NCBI GenBank assembly: GCA_034509925.1
Contig: CM067528.1
Coordinates: 12,730,501 to 12,794,500, forward strand
Reading direction: 5' to 3'
Source of the DNA: Hirudinaria manillensis
Taxonomy: Eukaryota > Annelida > Clitellata > Hirudinida > Hirudinidae
Length of the DNA stretch: 64,000 nucleotides
Part shown: positions 39,685 through 51,497 of the stretch, piece by piece
Layout of the letters: each line of letters opens with the position of its first letter
Position numbering within the stretch: position 1 is the stretch's first letter
Program-made: the position numbers and the translations under genes
Notes under the pieces: generated by a model
Seen by the model: the letters and a program-made list of their open reading frames with translations, nothing else
Told to the model about the DNA's origin: nothing
Databases searched by the model: none

Positions 39685-42600
39685 ATGAAGAGTCTTATTG
39701 CAGGCTTGATTTGCGCGATTTTAATGCTATTTCATGTTTCGTCATCAAGTTACTTGAATGTTTCGCTTGATCTGATTGCTACTTATTATCGGGAAGATAT
39801 CGAAAAAGGAAAAACGCCGCCGAGGCCTTTGATTGAGGATACTTTTGCGGGTTCTTAGAAATGTCATTTTTCTCTGGTTATAATTTCATCTTATTAATAT
39901 TCACAACATCATCTTAATATAATAGCCCCGTGTTATTCCAAGGAGCATCAAAGTCTAAACTTTCATTACATGGGGACCGTCAATGTAACCTCAGACGATT
40001 CACCCTGTCTTGACAAATTTGGATCATCGGCTAAATGCCAGACATTTGATAATATTGCAGGAACTGGATGTCAAGTTGGACCTGGCAAGAATCGCTACAA
40101 ATATTGTAATGTCTGTAAGAATATCTGGCGAGGCTACAACGGTATTTTTATATTCGCCGACGAGTTACATTAAGAGTTACAATTATAACAAAAATTATAA
40201 TAATTCTATTATGAGTTATAATAACAATTTAATTGATAAGGTTTGGAATTAGCTAGAACAAAAATTAAACTTAATCTGATTATGAGTTAGCTAAAAAATT
40301 ATTAATTTTAGCTGTTTTCTTGGAGAGTGCATTTTTCTTATCCTAACAATATACATGCAGCATATTTACCATTGTTAGCCTGTAAACTCCCAAAGGCAGG
40401 AACTTTATACCAAGGAGATCTGAACGTTACAATTACTGGAAGACCATGCATGAGTTGGGACAAAGCCTTGATGCTATCAAAAAAGATTCAGGACAAATTT
40501 TTCACCATCACTGCATCCACATTTCCAGATAACAGTATTGCAGGACTGGCAAAATGCAGGAATCCAACACCTCATTCCAGGGATGGACCCTGGTGTTACC
40601 TTGCTGACAGCCTTCCCATTGATGTTTTCAAATGGGAATACTGTGATCCATGTGCAAGTATTGTTTTTTTTTTTGTTTTTGTAATTTTGGAGGAAAATAG
40701 TTATGTCTTTCTGGCATGTAACAAATAAGTTTTAGAAAAATTATTTATAGTATCATGTGATAGTAAATTAAGTTTATTCCAGCTTTCAGGACCTTTTATC
40801 ATTTTTACAATGATTAATTCCTCCTTAACTCAGCCTACATATTACTAGATGATCCAGGTCTTAAAATACTAGAAAATGACACAAAAGGTGAATCAAGTCG
40901 CTCAGTGCTTCTGATTGTGCCACATATTCACTCGTGCATGATATTTTGTGCTGTCCATCTTGAATGCCTAAAAGCTTCGTTTGCCCGAAAGAAGTGCTTC
41001 ATTTATTCGCCTAGAGGATCTAGAATCATTTTTAAAGCACTGATTACCTTTGGCTATAACAAGCAAAATGGTAAAAATTTGTTTATGTGGAAGGATTTGG
41101 TCCTTATTGTTAAGACTTGAGTCACCCAATCTAAATTTCGTAAAGTTGTGGACAAGTTTGTGCAAAGATTTACTTTGGTCCTAGATTATAATTCCTTGAA
41201 ACTGCATGCTAGAAACCATGACTTATTAATATGTTGCATGAGCTTATTGCTCAATCATATTTATCTTTAATTTGGAAATTAAATTAATTAGACAGTTTGT
41301 TATTCTAAAGTTTCAGGGCCTTCAATATTGAGGACTAACCAAGATGAGCTAACCTTACGTAGAACTTGTGAGTTGAATCTGTTCACCAAAGCAGATGTTA
41401 AGCACCACTTCACATTATAATCCTTGGAACAGAATATAACCTTCGACTGTGGCTTAAAAAAAAACTTAATCTCTCATAATGAATGACCAGGATTACTTCA
41501 ATTAATTTAATTATAACATTTAATAACTATAATAACTTATATAACAATTAATATTTTCAAAGTGTGGATGCCCAATATTTTACCAATGGAAGGCTTAACA
41601 TATGGTGGCTCCAGGAATGTCACCAAGGATGGACAGTCATGTCTACCTTGGTCTTTATTCAGGATTCGAAGGGGTTATGAGAGTCATGATTTCTTCGAGC
41701 AGTCGGTTTTGGGGGCATTGAATTATTGTAGACAGACTGGAAAGTTTACTGGGGGACCTCATTGCCATGTGGATGTCTACAATGAGCAGCATGTCAAATC
41801 CTGTGATGTCATATCAGATAATCCCAGGCTTTATAAGTGTGAGCTTCTTGGTTGAGACTTTCTAAATTTATTTATCAACTCTAATAGGATCTTATTACAT
41901 TGTATTAATGCATCATCACATTGTCCCTTTGTTTCTATTATTGCAATGCATCTTGTTTTCTTTGATGCCACTATTTTCTCCAAGTCTTCTTTTGTATTCC
42001 AGGTATTACCAGATTTCAGTTATCATGACCTTTGACTCCATAATAGTTAAATAAACATTGTTTGCCATTTAAGTTCACATGCTTTGTTAAAGTTTATATG
42101 ATTTAAATTCTCTGGAATATGCTGGCCACTTCATGACATTAAATTTACCTTCTTGGAAAAATTTCCTAACCAAATGTCAAGTCATAAAATTAAGATATAG
42201 GAAATGAGAAAAAAATTATGATTTGCCTAAAGATATTATGCCAATGGTTTTACAGTGAAATCAATTCAGCAATTAATAAATGGCCAAATAAATTCACTAA
42301 AGTAATAAATATCCTACTTTTTCTTCTGAAGCATGTGTTCTGCCAAGAAATGGGCATCTGTACAGGGGATCAAAGTCGGTAACAATAACGGGTCGCAAGT
42401 GCATGTCTTGGGTTCAAGCAGCACACCTAAGCAAATACCTTCCCCATATGTATGAAGACGTTGCGAACAAAGCTTTCCCTGGTTCTCGTTCGGGCAAGAA
42501 GCACGCGGCAAGCTTTTGCAGGAATCCCACTCCTCAGACCAGATTTGGACCTTGGTGCTTCATTGAATACAAAGAACATGGAAAGCAAATACACTCGTGG

Positions 42601-44827
42601 GAATATTGTGATGTCTGCTCAAGTATGGAGACTTTCTTCACTTATTTCGTATTAAGATTAATAATCATTTTTTATTAATTAATCTTTGAAGAATCTTCTC
42701 AGTTAATTTCAAAGTCGGTGTTATTTGTTAACTACATATGACTAATTTAAGTGCTTAAACTTCCACTTTTATTTTAGGAATGGCCAGACAAATAGTATCT
42801 GTTGCCTTTTGAAAATTACTTTGCATTATTGAAACTAATCTAACTAAATGTGACAAAAATTTACTTGTTGACAGAAACAAAACCTGTGTCGGCATTGGAG
42901 GTGGGTTATGTTGTGGATTTTGAAGCAGTGAGAGACGTTTTATATCTTGATTATGGAACAAATTCAGAATATGAGTGCCACTATTTGTGTTCTGTTCTGA
43001 CACATTGCTCTGCTGCTATTTTTGTTCCGTAAGATTTTTTTTTTTTAAATCACTTAGGAAAGACTGTATTCACTTTTATTCTTAAACGTTCTTAATAGAT
43101 TTGCCTAGTCGTGCACCATCAGTTGCCTTGAGTTTTTGAAGTAAAAATCATAGGCCATGCAAGTACATTTTATAATTCTGGCTGAGCCACTATTTATTAC
43201 ATTTGGATCCAGTTTTAAACTACTTTGTTGATAGTCTTAAATGTACTTAGTTCATTTGTTAAATGCTTTTTTGAATAACATTATGATAAACGTTTTCTTA
43301 ATAATTGAGGAAAGCAAATCGCTGCCATATTGGATGGAGAAATATTGTCAAAAGTATGTCAGGTCTGAGTTTTAACCCCGTCCCTGGGGTCCCTTTAATC
43401 TACATCTTCAGGAAGCCGTGCATTGGTTAGAAACAGAAACGATTTGATGAGTATATGAGTAATTAATTGCAAGTGGTTTTACATTTTATAAGTTACAGAA
43501 CAGGATAACTCCAAAATCATCAGGCAATGGTGCTACGTTGGTGAAACTTGTTACTTCTCTGACAAGATCGAATATGTTACTCAAGTGAAAGAAACTGGCA
43601 GACAACTGTGTGCAAAACATTGTCTCGAATCCAATTCTTGTCTCCAATACATGCGCATATTTAATTCCTGTTATATTTATAAACAAGATATTTGCAGTTG
43701 CTACTCTGAAGTCAATGTTATGAGGAAGGTTGTGATCATGGTAACGAGGTGCTATGAATATGCTTCAGGTTGTAAAGTTTTATAAACAATCCTCTCATGT
43801 TCTATTATTGTTATTAGAAGCATAAGAGCTTCATGCACTCAGGAAGTTTATCCTGACATTGACCTCCATTACATGTTTATGATCCTTGACAAGGATTATA
43901 GGACACCTACCTCAGAGTTTGTAAGAACGACATTGCAATTAGCAGATCTTATGGGTGCCTTATATACCCTCATGGGATGTAAATGCACTTAACCAATCCC
44001 CACTTGACCACCAGTCTATGCTCCTTGCGGTGCAGGCTGGATTTCAAGCATGACATATAATGGCCATAATTAGAATACATTATATCTATTTGGTTCTGAT
44101 GGCAGATCCAATAAATAATTTGCAGATGAGACATATTTTGAAAATGATGCTGCCTATAATACTTTTGAAGCTGAAGATTACCACATATATGGTGAGCAGT
44201 CAATCTTGTTTCAGATGTGGTGCATTGCTGATCATGAATAAATAATCAGACAAATTTGTCTATTGATCTTTAAGAAAAAAGTGCTTTGTCCTGGGTTCCT
44301 GAAGAAGATAACGGTGAGTTCTCCATTAACGTTGATCAAACTTAACAATGATAGTTTGAATTTGCACCCAATATTTATGGAAAATTGCCTTTCCCGTTCT
44401 AATGAACTTAATGTGCATAACCCTAAATAAATACTTCTTATAAATATAACTTTTGTGATTTTTTTAAATTTGGCAGGCTCACTAGTAAAAGAAAAAGGTT
44501 GAATAACTACATCATTGAGATTTCTTTCTTCTCAATTGTTAAAATAGTTACCTAAATAATTTATTTTGAGTCAATCCATGTAGAACTCTTGTTTGGCAAA
44601 TTATGCCACTTAAAAGCCACTTCAATAACAAGAGATTATGTTGAATAAAAACCACTCCAGATTTATTAGAGGCGGCAGAAAGGAAGAAGGATATGGGCAG
44701 CTTAGATGAAGAGGGAGTTTATCCCTCCTACCTTGGCTACATCCTAAACGTCGTCATGGTCACATGGACATTGTCCATTGCATTCATCACATTCACCACT
44801 TGCATTATTTATATTCCCTACATCTAA
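39685..44827 (+). CDS. Kringle-PAN single-pass membrane protein, 12 exons
   Basis: Predicted type I surface protein, 671 aa. The signal peptide MKSLIAGLICAILMLF is in exon 1. Exon 2 (aa 56-127) is a divergent kringle-like module; exon 3 (128-220) a clear kringle (GTLYQGDLNVTITGRPC, CRNPTP, GPWCY, WEYC); exon 6 (256-351) a kringle that seems to lack the first Cys; exon 7 (352-448) a clear kringle (LYRGSKSVTITGRKC, CRNPTPQTRFGPWCF, WEYC). Exons 8-9 (about 449-580) form a PAN/apple-like module. After an acidic stem, a membrane helix at about 641-668 ends the protein. No protease domain. Exons: 39685-39850, 39926-40141, 40379-40657, 40834-40887, 41317-41367, 41563-41850, 42332-42622, 42875-43028, 43524-43768, 44126-44191, 44275-44313, 44661-44827. 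Ten of eleven introns are phase 1. Kringles and PAN bind proteins or glycans; the ligand is unknown. The starts of exons 6 and 9 are the least certain. Confidence 0.85.
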
Positions 44828-45360
44828 GTGCATTGTTTATTTTTTAAATGTTTCTTCCTAGATGTTTGTACCCTGTGTTTGATTACAACTTGCAATTGTC
44901 CGTCTGCTCCTGACTTCCTAAATTTTCCAATAAACATAAAGCAAAATTTTTCTAGCAGGGCTCATTAATCGAGTTCAAAATGTGCCATGGCATGTGATAC
45001 ATTATGGAAGCCAATAGCCACATTTAAAAGCTGCATTATCATTAATGGATCATGACAATAAGACTAGCAATGAAGGACATCTTAGCTTGTCCTAGTGAAA
45101 TGTGGGTGGGCACGTGTTAGGTATCTGCGGTGTTGGAGTTGTTAGAGACTGCATAACAGGTCCAACGTTGCATAAAGCTATTCTGCCAGGTAGGAGCCAG
45201 GGTAACCCAGCTCAAAAAAGTAACAAAACTGTATGGGAACACATCAAACACACATGTTATCATTATAGTCATGTAACTTGAAAAGTTCCAGTTAAGTTAA
45301 ACTTAGATGATTACAAGCTCTCAGAATTAGGCTTGCACAGAACTTGACATCAGTCCTGAA
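44828..45360. other. Convergent intergenic spacer
   Basis: Lies tail-to-tail between the kringle-PAN gene (plus) and APC11 (minus). Apart from the poly(A) signal at 44929 nothing was recognised. Confidence 0.5.
44929..44934 (+). terminator. Polyadenylation signal of the kringle-PAN gene
   Basis: AATAAA about 100 bases past the stop codon at 44825-44827. Confidence 0.5.
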
Positions 45361-45711
45361 TCACTCTTTGAACTTCCACTCCCTCCTACACATCGGACAC
45401 TGCTGATGAGTCTGCTGCGAATTCAACCATTTGACGATGCAGTGGATATGAAAACAGTGTGAGCACTGGCCCCAAACTGAAAGTATTTCAACAATATTTA
45501 GGATGGAATCATGCACCACTATTATTAGGAAAATGCATCAATGGGTCATCAAAGGAAGAGCAACTCTTTAGTCATTCAAAACAGGCAATTACCTAAAGGG
45601 CAATCATCGCCAGGCTGTTTGCAGTCGGGGCAGCAAGCATCGAATGGCATCCGACAAATCCCACAATTCTCATCGTTGGCTATCCATTTCCATGTTGCCA
45701 CAGCCGTCCAA
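45361..45711 (-). CDS. ANAPC11: Anaphase-promoting complex subunit 11 (first exon not located)
   Basis: RING-H2 catalytic subunit of the APC/C ubiquitin ligase, which drives mitotic exit. Two exons are clear: 45711-45593 with [17 protein letters not shown] and [14 protein letters not shown], and 45476-45361 with [32 protein letters not shown] and TGA. The zinc ligands, including the subunit's extra cysteines, are present and the sequence is nearly identical to other animals over this part. Only about seven N-terminal residues (MKVKIKC in the family) are missing; they need an upstream exon ending in phase 2. A minus-strand ATG near 46034 opens MLKVKLK but has no donor in the required phase. 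The gene is convergent with the kringle-PAN gene. Confidence 0.92.
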
Positions 45712-46980
45712 CTAATAAGTGAATGTTAATAAATAAAACTTAGCGACAGAATTAATGTATATAAATTAGTCCAAGTTTCTATGATTACTTCGTAAGTACT
45801 GAATCAGAAAATCACTCACCCTGTAATGAAACCGGGGCCATAGAGTCATGAAAATAACTGAGTAAAATGGCTTTCAACAAAAAAGGGAATTAGGATAGTT
45901 AGGAATTAAAAATACATGGTATATTTTAATACCCTCAAATTAATAAGCAAAACCTAAACCTAAACCGTACAAACAAAAAAATTTTAAATGAAAAACGAAC
46001 TCTTTAATTTGACTTTCAACATTTCTTAAAGATCCATTTAGACTGTCACAGCCTACCGATTTCCGAATTCTACAATTGCCTTCGCTGTTATTTTGATATA
46101 AACCAAAGAATTTCGTCGAAATACAATTACTTTGAGACAAATTAATTAAATGATATAATATCGTCAAATGTCATTAAAAAATATTGTTTGTATTTGTTAA
46201 ATAGTTAAAATTATTTATTTGTTCCAAATCTCCTTTATCGAAGCCACTTACACCGAAAAACGAAAAGATAAAGCGAGAAGTAAAAATAAAAGTCTAGGAT
46301 CTGCTTAAAAAAATGTCAAAAACATGAACTTAACACTTCATTACCTCCTCACGGGGAAGATTTTCTTTATAAGGAATCCTTAATGATAATTATAACAATC
46401 GTTCTGTTGAGAAAGTGTACTTGTAATTATTAATCAGATTTAAGTCTATATTGGATTTGTTTTGTCTTAGCTTGAATAGGTGACCTCAAAGCGGAGGACA
46501 ATCGAGCAACTTGAGGTTGGATATAGCCTGCTTGCATTGGCGTACCCAGCTAGGAGTGGCAGGGTTGTTATCCCTGGTGGTTATCAAATCTGGTAAAAAT
46601 CGCCTATTAACTTGGTAAAATTTATTATATAAAATTATTAGTGTATATTTACTATCATAAAGTTTTATTAACATAATTTGATTGAGTTTAAAAAAACATC
46701 ACCAAATTAAATCGGTAAAAATGAAATATAAACTAAATATTTGAAAATTAATCTTGATTAATTTTGAATAGCAATTCGAATGGGATGGGCAGTGAATTAG
46801 TTAGTAAAATCATATTTTACTTTTTTATTTAAGTTTTAAAAAAATACGTTTTAAAAAATTGTAAAATCAGGTAAATTCGTATCCAGCCTCATTTGCGAAA
46901 AACAGAACAAGTGTTACATCGCCATTGTTGGCATATCGGGTTTAGGCTGCCGGTACTGGGATCTGGTTTGCAGTTCGAAA
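45712..46980. other. Spacer upstream of APC11 and of the interrupted ORF
   Basis: AT-rich; should contain the APC11 first exon and promoter and the promoter of the plus-strand ORF at 46981 (divergent arrangement). The minus frames at 45940-46167 and 46486-46674 show no domain. Confidence 0.45.
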
Positions 46981-47901
46981 ATGTCAAACCAGGAAAAAAA
47001 TTCGCTAAGTAATTCGCCCGCAGAACATTACAGAAGTTCCAGCCGAGACAGGTCTCCTCTTACGTCTGAGTCTGAAGAGTAGCATCAGGAATCCGCCAAT
47101 TTCCAGGAGCCAAGTCTTCAAAATTCCGACTTAAAAGAAAACAGCCAAAAAAAGAAGTCGCCTGAACTTTCTCCAAAATTAGAGGCACTCGAAAGTGAAA
47201 CCGCATCCCAAGCAAAAGTTTCTGTCCAGTTGCCATTGCCTGTACTTTCTTCAAAATTAGAGTCAACCGAAAGCTCATCACAAACGAAAGATTCTGACTC
47301 GTGGGTATTACTCTACATAGCAAACGAATTTATTTCAAGAAATGAAGAAATGGGTTGGTTGAGGTCACGCATAGTAGAGCCAGAAGTTGGGTTTCAGCAG
47401 CTTGATCATCTGTATAACATTGCCACCATAAATAAAGATGATTATTTGATTGGGAAAGATGAGTACGTGTTAAAAACTTATCCAACAAATGCTTTTCAGA
47501 CGACTTTGCCTTTAATGCTCCTGAAATATAGTTGGCCTCCAATGCTACGAAAGAATACAGCCAACCAGCTAGTTCAAGCTGATGATGACACTGTTGTTCC
47601 TTTTAGGACGTTCCTCAAAGTGGAACATGCTGTCCTCATTTGGAGGAATGAGCTAGACTCACTTTCAATACCAACCTGTAACGTTCGATTGGTCATTTTA
47701 CCGTATGCCTTATCTTTGGCAAAGATAACAATTGAATTATCTAGAATTGGCAGAGAAAGCAAAAATAAACTGGATTTTGAAGCGTCATCTCAAGATAGTG
47801 AACAATCTCCTTTCCAAATGGAAGATCAATTGGATTTTAATACAGGTCAAGGGTCATCAATTCTTTCACACTTCATATCTTCCAGAAGGTATATCGGATG
47901 A
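46981..47901 (+). pseudogene. Uncharacterised intronless ORF with one in-frame TAG
   Basis: From ATG 46981 the frame is open for 306 codons except for a single TAG at 47080-47082 (codon 34), then ends at TGA 47899-47901. The first 33 codons (MSNQEKNSLSNSPAEHYRSS, then Ser/Arg/Glu-rich) and the next 50 are hydrophilic and compositionally alike, which suggests one coding sequence broken by a nonsense change. The larger part (aa 84-306) reads as a globular domain with WVLLYIANEFISRNEEMGW, LKTYPTNAFQTTLPLMLLKY and VRLVILPYALSLAKITIEL. I do not recognise it. Near the end another frame continues with an acidic tail (SDDLFGGDLSGFNEDPAL, stop near 47950), so a 3' frameshift is also possible. It may instead be a functional gene starting at Met 47230. 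Lack of introns in an intron-rich region fits a retrocopy. Confidence 0.5.
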
Positions 47902-49134
47902 TCTGTTTGGTGGTGATCTGTCGGGTTTTAATGAAGACCCTGCTTTATGATCAGTTATATTAATGTTTGTGTCTTTGAATTTATTTTTGCCACTTTGACA
48001 TTTTTTGCAGCACAACTTTTTTGAATTATTTTTGGTGGTCAATTGAGTTGCACGTTTTTTGTTCGGTTATCATCTTACAAGAATATCAATTTTCCAGCCA
48101 TGGCTTTCGCTCAGATTCATTAAAGAATGCTCTAAAAATATTTTGCATGGGTAACATTAACAAAAGAGATTAGAGTTAGGTGAGTCAATTCTTGGTGTTG
48201 TCTTTGGAGCCTTTCGCTTTAGGCTTGGACTTCTTCGGTGGGTCTTGTGTCTTCTTCAATTTGGTCCACTAGCATGTCTTCTTCGGTCGAGGTGGGTGCT
48301 TGATCTTCCACGGATGGGCGTGCTGTTGGGTTTTCTGGAGCTGTGGAGGGGTGTCGCTGGGCTTCGTGGAGTGATGGATATGGGCACGGTAGATGCCCTT
48401 CGAGTAGTTGATTGCTTGGCATACGAGTCTTTTGGCCAGGTAAGTTGCGTTACGGCTCGTGATGCCAAACATTTATGCATGTAATCACAGAGACTTACTT
48501 AGTCTCAACACCTCCTCAAAACTTCAATCGTTGCCTCAAAAACTGCATATCTGATTTCTTTATATGCTATCCTGGTGAGATTTTGTTTTATGGTTAGGGT
48601 TAAATCCCCAAAGTTTCCTTCCTTGTTGACTATGTGGATCATGACACCTCTATCCTAATCATAATTTTTACTTTCACCTGAATTTTCATCATCCACTTCA
48701 CTTTTAGTTTCTGACTTCAAAAAGGTGGGGGGTTTGCATTTTGCCATATTATTTAAATTCTTCAGCAATTTTTTTGACTGAGTTAAGCATTTCCACACAA
48801 ATTTGTTGCAATTTGCTTAGAGTGGAAGAAAGAAAGAGAAGCATTCATTATATAAGACTGTGCCACATCCAATAAAAGATTACAAATTAAATTTGTTAAA
48901 TTGTACAAAATAAATTTTTATTAAATTGCATTTTTTGCCCCATCTAGGACTTTTTTGTTCCTAAATGCCTGTCTGTCTCCAAGGTTGTCCACTTCTTGGT
49001 CACTGCCTTATTTACTTACAAAGTCACTGAATTATTTATAAAGGAAAGATAATTCCATGATTTTTTTAATAGAATTATGGTATTAATATGGTTTATATGG
49101 TTTTGTGCAGTGCTTTGCCTGCAAATAAAACGTA
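47902..49134. other. Intergenic with a small interrupted minus-strand frame
   Basis: Mostly AT-rich. The GC-richer patch 48185-48484 is described separately. 48500-49040 shows no recognisable coding sequence. The duplicated RING-gene flank begins at about 49040. Confidence 0.45.
48185..48472 (-). pseudogene. Possible small basic protein interrupted by one TAG
   Basis: The minus strand from ATG 48472 reads 67 codons beginning MFGITSRNATYLAKRL, meets TAG at 48271-48269, then continues in frame for 27 basic codons (KKSKPKAKGSKDNTKN at the end) to TGA at 48185. The lysine-rich tail matches the composition before the stop. The other minus frames and one plus frame are also open here, as expected from local composition, so coding is not proven. 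I do not recognise the protein. Confidence 0.25.
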
Positions 49135-49296
49135 TTGTGTTGCTTGAATGTACGCGAGGGGATGAAAAATTATTTTATCGATTATAAAATTATTTTAAAA
49201 TTTAAAGACGTTGACTACAATTTAACTCTTCCTTTATGGCATAATCTGATACAAATCGTTCTCAATAACGTTCTTAAAACTGTTTCTTCAGGTAAA

Positions 49297-50895
49297 ATGA
49301 AGCCCTTAATGGAAAGAGAAATTGTGCGCTCGGAGGACGGGTCGCGTGTGTTGGGGTGGGCCATTAGTACCAGATGCGACAGACCAATTTGTATTGGAGT
49401 TAAGTTGCAACTCCGGGGTAGACAAAGTACAGAAGAATCAAGAATCTGTGATGTGTGCTACGAAGATATGAAAGGCAGAGATAAGGCATTTTTGATCGAT
49501 TGTGAGCATGTCTTTTGTGCCTATTGCATTTCACAGAACAGAGCATATGATCAGCGAAGAAGGTGATTTTGACTTGTTTATTAGTGTAATTTGCTTTGAT
49601 GTTTAATGATATGTAAGGTAAGAGTAACTTAACTCTTAAATTGCTCGAACCGACTGGTACCATTGTGATAAGCATGGTGTTATTTTGAGTCCGGTATTAC
49701 AATATATATACATATATATAATAACTCGGGGTCCTCAAACTAATTATAGAAGGTCAGGTTTATTGAAAGTGTTCGGATGCCTTGGAAGATGTACAATGCT
49801 CAAATGTCTAAGTCTTGAAATCTGCTGTTTCTCTAACTCTCGCGCTGCTTTTCGAGATAAACCTATTTGTCGAGGTTCAAACCAAAGACTCTGAACAGTG
49901 CCCATTAATTAATTCCCAAACTATATTGCCAGTCAATTTAATTAATTACTAAATTAATTAATCAGGAATATAATTTTAATTATTCTTCAATTATCTGGAT
50001 CCAGGAAGTGAAGTCGATTATAAGACTTTGCATGGGCATAAACCTTAGACATTTGATTTTCAGGTATCCCGAATTTACTAATACTGGGATTCACCAATGC
50101 CCATTGTGCCGCAAGGACTCGAGAGCTGTAATATATTGCAAGGATATGTTATATAACGTTATCCAATTGATATACTTCATGCATTGCCGCTGTATGGAAC
50201 ATAATTACTATATTAGACATCTGAAGACATCCATTACTAACCCAATATGGTGGAGATTATTGAAATTTATATTGGGACATCAAGCGGATGTTAATTATCC
50301 CTTCAAATTGGATAGTATTGACTTGAGACCTTTTTATATTTCGACGTTTGAACCCAATTATGTTTCTTACCTATCAAAACTAGATAGAGCAAATCACTCA
50401 TTCAGACTGATTGCATTTTGCATAGTCCATGGAATTAGTATACAACTTATGGTTTCATCGGAACCACTGTCATACGATACAAATTTGTACGACAACGAGT
50501 ATGCCGACAAAGTAGTTGCAATGCTGAATGATAAAAGGCTGATAGAAGCACTGCACAAGTATCTAAATCCAGAATTCAACAGATTTTTAATGTGGCGTAA
50601 ACTGGACAATTTCCATTGCGCCCTAAAGATTGACAGGATAGTTAAGAAGCCATCTTTCGAGCCATCAGAAAGAGATGTTTCCGATCAATTAGGATCGCTG
50701 AAACCTCACAATTTTTATGGAGAAGTTGTAAAGTCACTGAGTGACGACGTAGTTGACGAAAAGGACTTGAAAGATTATTTTGATGGAGACATCAGACACA
50801 ATATTTCGAGATTCATGTTCCCAAAGATTGCTGTCGATGTAGAAGTACGCGAGATTCATTTGAGCAACAAGCATCCAAATAGACCTGTGGTTTGA
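49297..50895 (+). CDS. RING-finger (C3HC4) protein, full copy, 2 exons
   Basis: 365 aa from ATG 49297 in exons 49297-49562 and 50064-50895; the start follows an acceptor-like tttcttcag. An upstream in-frame ATG at 49162 would add 45 residues, but that part is frame-broken in the inverted copy at 1-440. The RING spans about aa 51-104: ICDVC, CEHVFCAYC and, across the intron, CPLC, a C3HC4 arrangement with an unusually long loop (23 residues) before the last Cys pair. RING proteins usually act as ubiquitin ligases. The remaining 260 residues (for example LKFILGHQADVNYPFKL, LHKYLNPEFNRFLMWRKL) match no family I know and may bind substrate. No membrane segment or signal peptide is evident. The intron holds only AT-rich sequence. 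Confidence 0.75.
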
Positions 50896-50907
50896 AAATG
50901 GTTGACA

Positions 50908-50913
50908 AATAAA
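50908..50913 (+). terminator. Polyadenylation signal of the RING gene
   Basis: AATAAA 13 bases past the stop codon at 50893-50895. It is very close to the stop, so the 3' UTR would be short. Confidence 0.45.
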
Positions 50914-51319
50914 AGGAGGTCGTAATAAAAAAGTAAATCTTTTAAAAAAGTTTATCTTTTGGGTTCAATAGGGTCTTCCAAGCCTATTACAAGATTTAAA
51001 TTTTAAATTGTCGATGGATGGAGCAAGTGCAGACATTTACATTAGCTAACCAAACTCGAAATAACTGGAATCAATCGCTATCAGTACTGAGTCCATAAAA
51101 CCGGTTCTCCATCGAGTAGATTAGTGGACATTGGTCGTCATTTAATTTATGTTAATTATTTTTTTAATATTAATTTCTGAAGAAGACTTCATTGGCATTC
51201 ATTCTGGTTGTAAATTTGTCGATTTAAGAAACGTGGCAATGGCTCACGACTCGAGACTAAAATTGTTTCTAGTACTGATCGAGTCAGTCTGTCTTCACGG
51301 AAAGCTATTGTTCGGCTCA

Positions 51320-51351
51320 ATAAAGGTGCGCGAGCGTACCTTTATATATAA
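51320..51351 (+). promoter_or_regulatory. Palindrome plus TATA-like motif upstream of the GALNT-like gene
   Basis: Arms ataaaggtgcgc (51320-51331) and gcgtacctttat (51334-51345) are complementary at 11 of 12 positions around a 2-base centre. The right arm runs into tatatataa, a TATA-box-like sequence about 150 bases before ATG 51498. A dimeric transcription-factor site next to a core promoter is the natural reading, but this is inference from position and symmetry only. Confidence 0.35.
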
Positions 51352-51497
51352 ACTGTGAAAACAAAGTTTTTCGATTGGTCCAGTGCCGGCTTATTCAGGC
51401 TTGCAGTTTAATCCGTTTTTTTTTAAAGTAATTTTGTTTCTATTTTGAAGAAAAAGTTTATAAATAAAAATATTTGCAAGTTTATTGAAGATAAAAT

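Larger units (their letters stand above)
50896..51497. other. Intergenic: promoter side of the GALNT-like gene
   Basis: Same-strand spacer. It contains a near-perfect palindrome at 51320-51345 directly followed by a TATA-like run, described separately. A 69-codon frame at 51149-51358 has no recognisable domain. Confidence 0.5.

Noticed and set aside
43486-43523. Using the earlier acceptor (gttacag) for the second PAN exon of the kringle gene.
   Set aside because: That join puts the PAN reading frame out of phase with exon 8; the acceptor at 43523 keeps frame.
46981-48472. Recoding of TAG as an amino acid.
   Set aside because: All other genes in the window use TAA, TAG and TGA normally as far as seen, and no long gene depends on TAG being sense; two interrupted unknown frames are not enough.
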